Shown here in pieces: positions 59,541 through 64,000 of a stretch of 64,000 nt of DNA. The DNA is taken from positions 117,341,121-117,405,120 of the forward strand of contig NC_091125.1 in the NCBI RefSeq assembly GCF_040183065.1, read 5' to 3'. A program made the translations under genes and the position numbers. This DNA comes from Periplaneta americana (taxonomy: Eukaryota > Arthropoda > Insecta > Blattodea > Blattidae). The first letter of the stretch is position 1, and each line of letters starts with the position of its first letter. The notes beneath the pieces were generated by a model. It was not told where the DNA came from. It did not search any database and worked only from the letters and a program-made list of their open reading frames with translations.

Positions 59541-59907
59541 ACAGGGAATAAAAAAAATTAGAATTGGTAGTATTAATCAAAACAAGGGAATACCTTCGGA
59601 GATATGAGTACTTGTTCATCATCATGCTCAGGAGATGCTCAGTGTGATATTCACTAAACGAAAAGCATTCAGTATTCTGAGAGGTGGCAGTATTCATCAA
59701 AACAAGAAAACGGCCTAATAAACACAGGTTCTAAAATTAATACCGTCCGAGGTAGGCTAAGAGGAGTACATCATAGAAGATGCTAGTAGTAGGCCCTATG
59801 ATTTCCGTTTAAAAACGCTCAATATTCTAAGAGGTAGTAGTAGTTATTTAAATCAAAACAAGAAAAATTTTGCACGAAACAATGGTCTTGAAATTTTGTA
59901 AAAACAG

Positions 59908-60346
59908 CATACGCAGTCTGTGTAGCGCTGGCCTTCTGTGCCCGAGGTTGCGAGTTCAATCCCGGCTCAGGTGGATGGCATTTAAGTGTGCTTAAATGCG
60001 ACAGGCTCATGTCAGCAGATTTAAGCCTTGGTTTTTCTGAACCGACGCATGCGAGTTGCGAGGTGCGAGGCCCGCCTCGCGCAAATCCGGACTATAAGAG
60101 AGATAGTGAGTGGTTTCTATAACTGCGAGGTACGCAGACCTCGCACTTCGCAGTTATAGAAACCACTTACTAGCTTTGGTGTAGTCCGGATTTGTGCGAG
60201 GCGGGCCTCGCAACTCGCATGCGTCGATTCAGGAAAACAAAGATTTTACTGGCATGTAAAAGAACTCTTGCGGGACAAAATTCCGGCACACGGTGACGTT
60301 GATACAACCTCGGCAGTTGCGAGCGTCGTTAAATAAAACATAATTT
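59908..60346 (+). repeat. SINE-A, head-degraded, split by a MITE
   Basis: TAGCGCTGGCCTTCTGTGCC and the B box GAGTTCAATCCCGG lead into the usual body, which is interrupted at GATTTA. The body resumes with TTTACTGGCATGTAAAAGAA after 60244 and ends GTTAAATAAAACATAATTT. Confidence 0.92.
60024..60244. mobile_element. GC-rich foldback MITE inside SINE-A, copy 1
   Basis: AGCCTTGGTTTTTCTGAACC at the left pairs with GATTCAGGAAAACAAAGAT at the right. Inward pairing includes GCATGCGAGTTGCGAGG, GAGGCCCGCCTCG, AATCCGGACTA and GTGGTTTCTATAACTGCGAG with their complements, so the 221 bp is one long palindrome. TTTA is duplicated on both sides (60020-60023, 60245-60248), while uninterrupted SINE-A copies have it once. 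Confidence 0.94.
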
Positions 60347-60800
60347 AAATTTAAGAGCAGCATATCTTCTGATGTGAGCAATTTGCTCGTTTCTTACTGG
60401 GTATTTGGAATCATATCGGGAATGCAGTAAACAAAAGGGTAGGTAACAAGATATTGTGACAGAACGACGCGTTGAGTGGAAATCACATTGAGCATCACCT
60501 ATGATGTTGATGAACAATAATCATATCTTAGATGATGTTAATTTTAGGACCCATATTTATTAGATATTTGTTTTAATGAGTAGTATCATCTCTCAGAATA
60601 TTGATTTTTTTAAATATAAATCGTACTGTTTATCTTCTATGATGTTGAACGAGAACTCGTATCTCAGAAATTAATTTTAGGACCCGTGTTTATTATAGGC
60701 CACGTTTTTCTTTGATTAATAGACCCACCACCATCCCAAAATATTTAATACTTTTTTTAACACCCTGTAATTATTGCTCTGTGGCAGACAAGTTTTCAGA

Positions 60801-61160
60801 CTTTATTTCAATCAGGAATCCGCCCTGAGCACGAGTTCTACTCTTTCAGGAGCGAGCTAAAGTTTTTCTGTTTATATTATATTTTGTTACAATTGAAAGG
60901 TTCAGAACCATAGTGGGCCAATCGCCATTTATTAAAAACTGAGAAAGCAAGGTTTAAAGTTAACTGAATATAATAGTTTAATGGAGATTGACATGTCATT
61001 TAGTTTTAATGTTCATATTTTATATTACTTGCTATATGTTTTTATAAAATTATGGTAATCACTCAATTATAGCCCTTGTTTTTTTTCGTTTTAAATATAT
61101 GGCGCTTGGCCCACTATGGCTCTGAACCCTTTAATTATTATCAAAATAAATAAATAAATT
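60801..61160 (+). repeat. LINE-type 3' tail repeat, copy 2, split by a MITE
   Basis: Same words as 38741-38856 (GGAATCCG, GAGTTCTACTCTTTCAGG, AGTTTTTCTGTTTATATTAT, TTGTTACAATT). After the MITE it resumes AATTATTATCAAAATAAATA and ends in AAAT units. Confidence 0.85.
60895..61132. mobile_element. MITE 'M4' with AATT target duplication, copy 1
   Basis: GAAAGGTTCAGAACCATAGT at the left and ACTATGGCTCTGAACCCTTT at the right are inverted, and TGGGCCAA / TTGGCCCA extends the pairing. AATT lies directly outside both ends (60891-60894, 61133-61136). No coding sequence. Confidence 0.94.
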
Positions 61161-61177
61161 TCGAACATACTGCAGCC

Positions 61178-61380
61178 GGAAGGCTTAATGTGCTTGTCGG
61201 TGGATTTGGTTCTAGCAAGATGATATTTGGCGAGTTGAGCGAGAGGTCTTACCATGGCATTGTCTGATATTAGCCTTACTGTTTAGGAAAATCGGGGAAA
61301 ATGCACAACTAAATACTCGTAATAAGCTCACGCCGAGCCCAATTTCCAACTTGCTATCGTGTGAGCTACGCCGATGGGGT
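61178..61380 (-). repeat. SINE-C, old copy
   Basis: On minus, CATCGGCGTAGCTCACACGA (head), ATTGGGCTCGGCGTGAGC (degraded B-box zone), CTAAACAGTAAGGCTAATAT and ATCATCTTGCTAGAACC follow the SINE-C order with many changes. Confidence 0.65.
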
Positions 61381-61611
61381 GTTTGGAAACTGAATATTTT
61401 TTATACTTGTCTTGTATATTTATTATGATTTTTATCATCGGTTTTGTTAAATTTCCTTTAAATTTAGGGTCCACTGTCTAGTTCCTTAAATTCCTTGTCG
61501 AGCAATTCGCGTGACTTGCGTGGCGCAAGATTAATGCTTGAAACAACACAAAACAAATGCAAGACAAATGACAAATACCCATACCTTTTAGAGATAAATT
61601 CCAACTCCCCT

Positions 61612-61680
61612 ACTGGAAATCGAACCGAAGTTCTGTAGACTTGTAACCGGAAGTGTTACCACTTGAGCTACAGCACGACA
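61612..61680 (-). repeat. tRNA-like segment
   Basis: On minus, GTCGTGCTGTAGCTCAAGTG and the B box CGGTTCGATTTCC are about 30 bp apart. The downstream CAGTAGGGG does not complete an acceptor stem. Confidence 0.5.
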
Positions 61681-62261
61681 CTCTTTTGAATAATGAAAAG
61701 TTTGAAAAGGAACAATAAATTGTTACATTTAGTCGTTAAATATTATTGTGAAATTTTGGCGTAAGATTTTGAAATGTGGTAACTGGAGCAAATATAATTA
61801 AAATAGTTACCGAATTATTCGTAGATAATGAGTGGACAAATTCCATTCAGTAGTTGTGAAGACTCTAGCGCGCAACCTGCAAGCGCACATACGTACACAC
61901 AAAGGCATGCCAAAATCTTTTCTTAGAGTATTCTGGAAATTTTTACTTTAGTAACAATTCCTAAATCGGAATTCTGCAATATAAATGTTTTCTCATTTTC
62001 TATGAGAGAAAGATAACCATTGAGGGCACTAACATCGATAGTGTCAAGGTTATCACTGCATAGAAGTAATGGTTCATCACAAGGACGACGTTCTGCAGTT
62101 GAAACTCTATAGAGTCTAGACACATCCTTATCTGTGCTTCAATGAATAAAAAATTAATTATGAAGCCGGAAGTATCGATATACAATTCGTCTTCTTTGCA
62201 CCACACAAAATAGATACAGGAGCAGGAACTCTGTTTCTTCCTAGATGCCCTGTAACTATTG
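61681..62261. other. No gene seen
   Basis: The minus-strand frames at 61923-62206 overlap in two phases and have no recognisable domain. Confidence 0.5.
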
Positions 62262-62718
62262 TTTATTTTACGACGCGGTATCAGCTGCGATGATTATCTA
62301 GCGTCTGAGTGAAATTGAAGGGTTCAGAGCCATAGTGGGCCAAGCGTCATTTATTAAAAACGGAGAAAGCAAGGGTTAAAGTTAAGTGAATGAAGATTGA
62401 CATATTTAGTTTGAATGTGTATACTTTATATTATTCGCTATGTTTCCATTGAATTATAGTAATAACTTCATTTTAACTCTTGTTTTCTACGGTTTTAGTA
62501 AATGGTGCTTGGCCCACTATGGTTCTGAACCCTTCAATTAAGGTGATAATGTGAGCGAAAAGATTAGTCCAGCGCCGAAAGTTACCCAGCATTTGCTCTT
62601 AATGGGCTGAGGGAAAACCCAGGAAAAGCCTCAATCAGGTAACTTGTCCCAAGCAGGACTTGAACCCGGTCCCGCTCGTTTCACCGTCAGACAATCTAAG
62701 TCATTCCATAGCGGTGGA
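62262..62718 (-). repeat. SINE-B, split by a MITE
   Basis: On minus: CCGCTATGGAATGACTTAGA (head), CGGGTTCAAGTCCTGC (B box), GGTTTTCCCTCAGCCCATTA, GCTGGGTAACTTTCGGCGCT, then the MITE, then GACGCTAGATAATCATCG and the tail GCGTCGTAAAATAAAC. Confidence 0.92.
62317..62535. mobile_element. MITE 'M4' with AATT target duplication, copy 2
   Basis: GAAGGGTTCAGAGCCATAGT at the left and ACTATGGTTCTGAACCCTTC at the right. AATT lies outside both ends (62313-62316, 62536-62539). Interior words such as CGGAGAAAGCAAGG and TATTAAAAAC match copy 1. Confidence 0.94.
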
Positions 62719-63800
62719 TTCGATCACTGAAGTATATTTTAAATCGGAATTTGTATGTCTGAATAAACTGTTACTGTAAATGCGATGTTCTTTGTCAAAG
62801 TGTAATCGCCTCGTACTGTATATATACAGATACATAATGGCAGCCAACTTTCATACACAAATATTAAAAATAAAAGCGAAAACCTTTCATTATTCGAAGT
62901 CCTGTGTTTTATATTTCAAGACGAGATGTGAAATATCCATTTTGACAGGAATATGTTTTCGCAATTTTAAAAATTGTTTTAGGAGTGTCACTTGTCTGTG
63001 TACACACGTGTAGTCTTCGTCCTAAGTTGTAATTTCTATAAGCTAGTAAATGTATTTGCGAAATATGCATGTTAATTTATTTCAAGTATAAAGACGATAT
63101 TACATAATTCAGGCACTATTCTTCCTTTCCCTGTTGTCTAAGAAATAATATAGTTCATACACTTCTAAAATCTTCCTGAAAAATGCTGAAATGTGGAAAT
63201 GCTTGGCAACTTAATGATTATTTTGGGTATGAGGAAATTAATCTCTAAAAAAATATTCGTATGAGAAAGTAGGCTATTATGCGTAACTGCGAAAGTTTTG
63301 CAGTCTTAATCCAGATCGCATGCGTCAACGCAAAACTTGACGCTTCACTTGGGTTAGATCATCCATTTGCTTTATATGACAAATACTCGGCAGGAAACAG
63401 ATCTTAACAACGAAGCATCGGCTGATACGAGTCATTTCCGCTGTCGCCGAACTGGTGAAATTTTGACCGGAAGAAATTATCGTTATTATAATACACAGAA
63501 TAAATAGGTCTTTAATGTTATTACACAGTTGAAACAAAATGACCACATACACGATTTATTACAAAACTTGTCTGATGTTTTCTATGATTATTTAATTGTT
63601 TTAGTGTTAAGTAATGGGAGGTATCCAAACCGGTAATGTTGCTTCTTTTCAGCTTATTTTTGGTGTTTTTATTGTTTACTATGTTAAAATAAAATGGTTA
63701 TGGTTTCCAGTAAATAGTGTGGCTTCACTTACTCGGATCAAACCTGTCTTCAGACAGTTGACTAAACAAAACATACACATGATGAAATTACTATTAAATG
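62719..63800. other. No gene seen
   Basis: Open frames at 62780 and 63614 have no similarity. Nothing else identified. Confidence 0.5.
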
Positions 63801-63995
63801 TGCGAGGCCCGCCTCGCACAAATGCGGACTACACGAGAGATACTAGTGAGTAGTGAGTGGTTTCTATAACTGCGCGGTACGCAGACCTCGCACCTCGCAA
63901 TTACAGAAAACGCTCACTATCTTTCGTGTAGTCTGGATTTGTGCCTCGCCTCGCACCTCGTAACTCGCATGCATCTGTTCAGAAAAAGCAAGGCT
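63801..63995. mobile_element. GC-rich foldback MITE, copy 2, left end truncated
   Basis: Shares TGCGAGGCCCGCCTCGCAC, GTGGTTTCTATAACTGCG, GGTACGCAGACCTCGCAC and the right end GTTCAGAAAAAGCAAGGCT with 60024-60244. The first roughly 40 bp of the left arm are missing. It ends 5 bp before the window edge. Confidence 0.9.
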
Positions 63996-64000
63996 TAAAA

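Larger units (their letters stand above)
59542..60767. mobile_element. Long-inverted-repeat DNA element with tandem subrepeats, TA target
   Basis: The left end CAGGGAATAAAAAAAATTAG and the right end TTTTTTTAACACCCTG are imperfect inverted ends, with TA outside (59540-59541, 60768-60769). The left arm has three degenerate units of 120-150 bp, each with a GGTAGTAGT-type word then ATCAAAACAAG (near 59560, 59682, 59834). The right arm carries the same words in reverse (AATTTTAGGACCC near 60540 and 60672, TCTCAGAATATTGA near 60591). The centre holds a SINE-A copy, so the element is older than that SINE. Confidence 0.78.

Overview
The window is nuclear DNA from a large, AT-rich, repeat-laden insect genome. 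Three things suggest this: several tRNA-derived SINE families in many diverged copies, decayed non-LTR retrotransposons and DNA transposons with invertebrate-type proteins, and one host exon with a typical 3' splice site. The SINE and LINE types resemble those I associate with cockroaches (Blattodea, possibly Periplaneta americana). That assignment is inference from recall, not a search result. No bacterial operon, CRISPR array, rRNA or intact virus is visible.

Host genes are nearly absent. The one convincing host exon (8196-8359, +) encodes the C-terminus of an IFT57-like intraflagellar transport protein, read as the last exon with its stop codon. A decayed hAT transposon ends 130 bp upstream of its splice acceptor. 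A possible non-coding first exon or promoter (about 48540-48705, +) and a CpG-rich patch (25920-26100) are the only other candidate host regulatory regions.

The rest is mobile DNA at different stages of decay.
1-8 kb: hAT remnant, SINE-A, two LINE fragments, two SINE-D copies, and a hAT element next to IFT57.
9-13 kb: LINE tail, a second hAT remnant, an HTH transposase fragment, SINE-B and SINE-C.
14-20.5 kb: TIR elements, a 1.3-kb hAT derivative, a palindromic MITE, a mariner relic, SINE-A, and two copies of a 182-bp element with 7-bp target duplications.
24-31 kb: SINE-A copies, a BED-finger relic, TA-flanked MITEs (one MITE nested in another), SINE-E, and a third 182-bp element.
32-36 kb: a Tc1-like transposase gene broken by one stop codon, and two LINE relics, one keeping the YADD box.
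37.8-48 kb: a MITE carrying a tRNA-like segment, SINEs set in microsatellites, and a 1.9-kb inverted repeat.
49-55 kb: an orphan insect protein fragment, a mariner relic and a hAT dimerisation-domain fragment.
57-64 kb: nested insertions, including a foldback MITE inside a SINE inside a long-inverted-repeat element, and two copies of a MITE that duplicates AATT.

Overall this is a layered record of transposition around the 3' end of one ciliary gene. I see no intact autonomous element. The closest is the Tc1-like transposase at 32048-33058.
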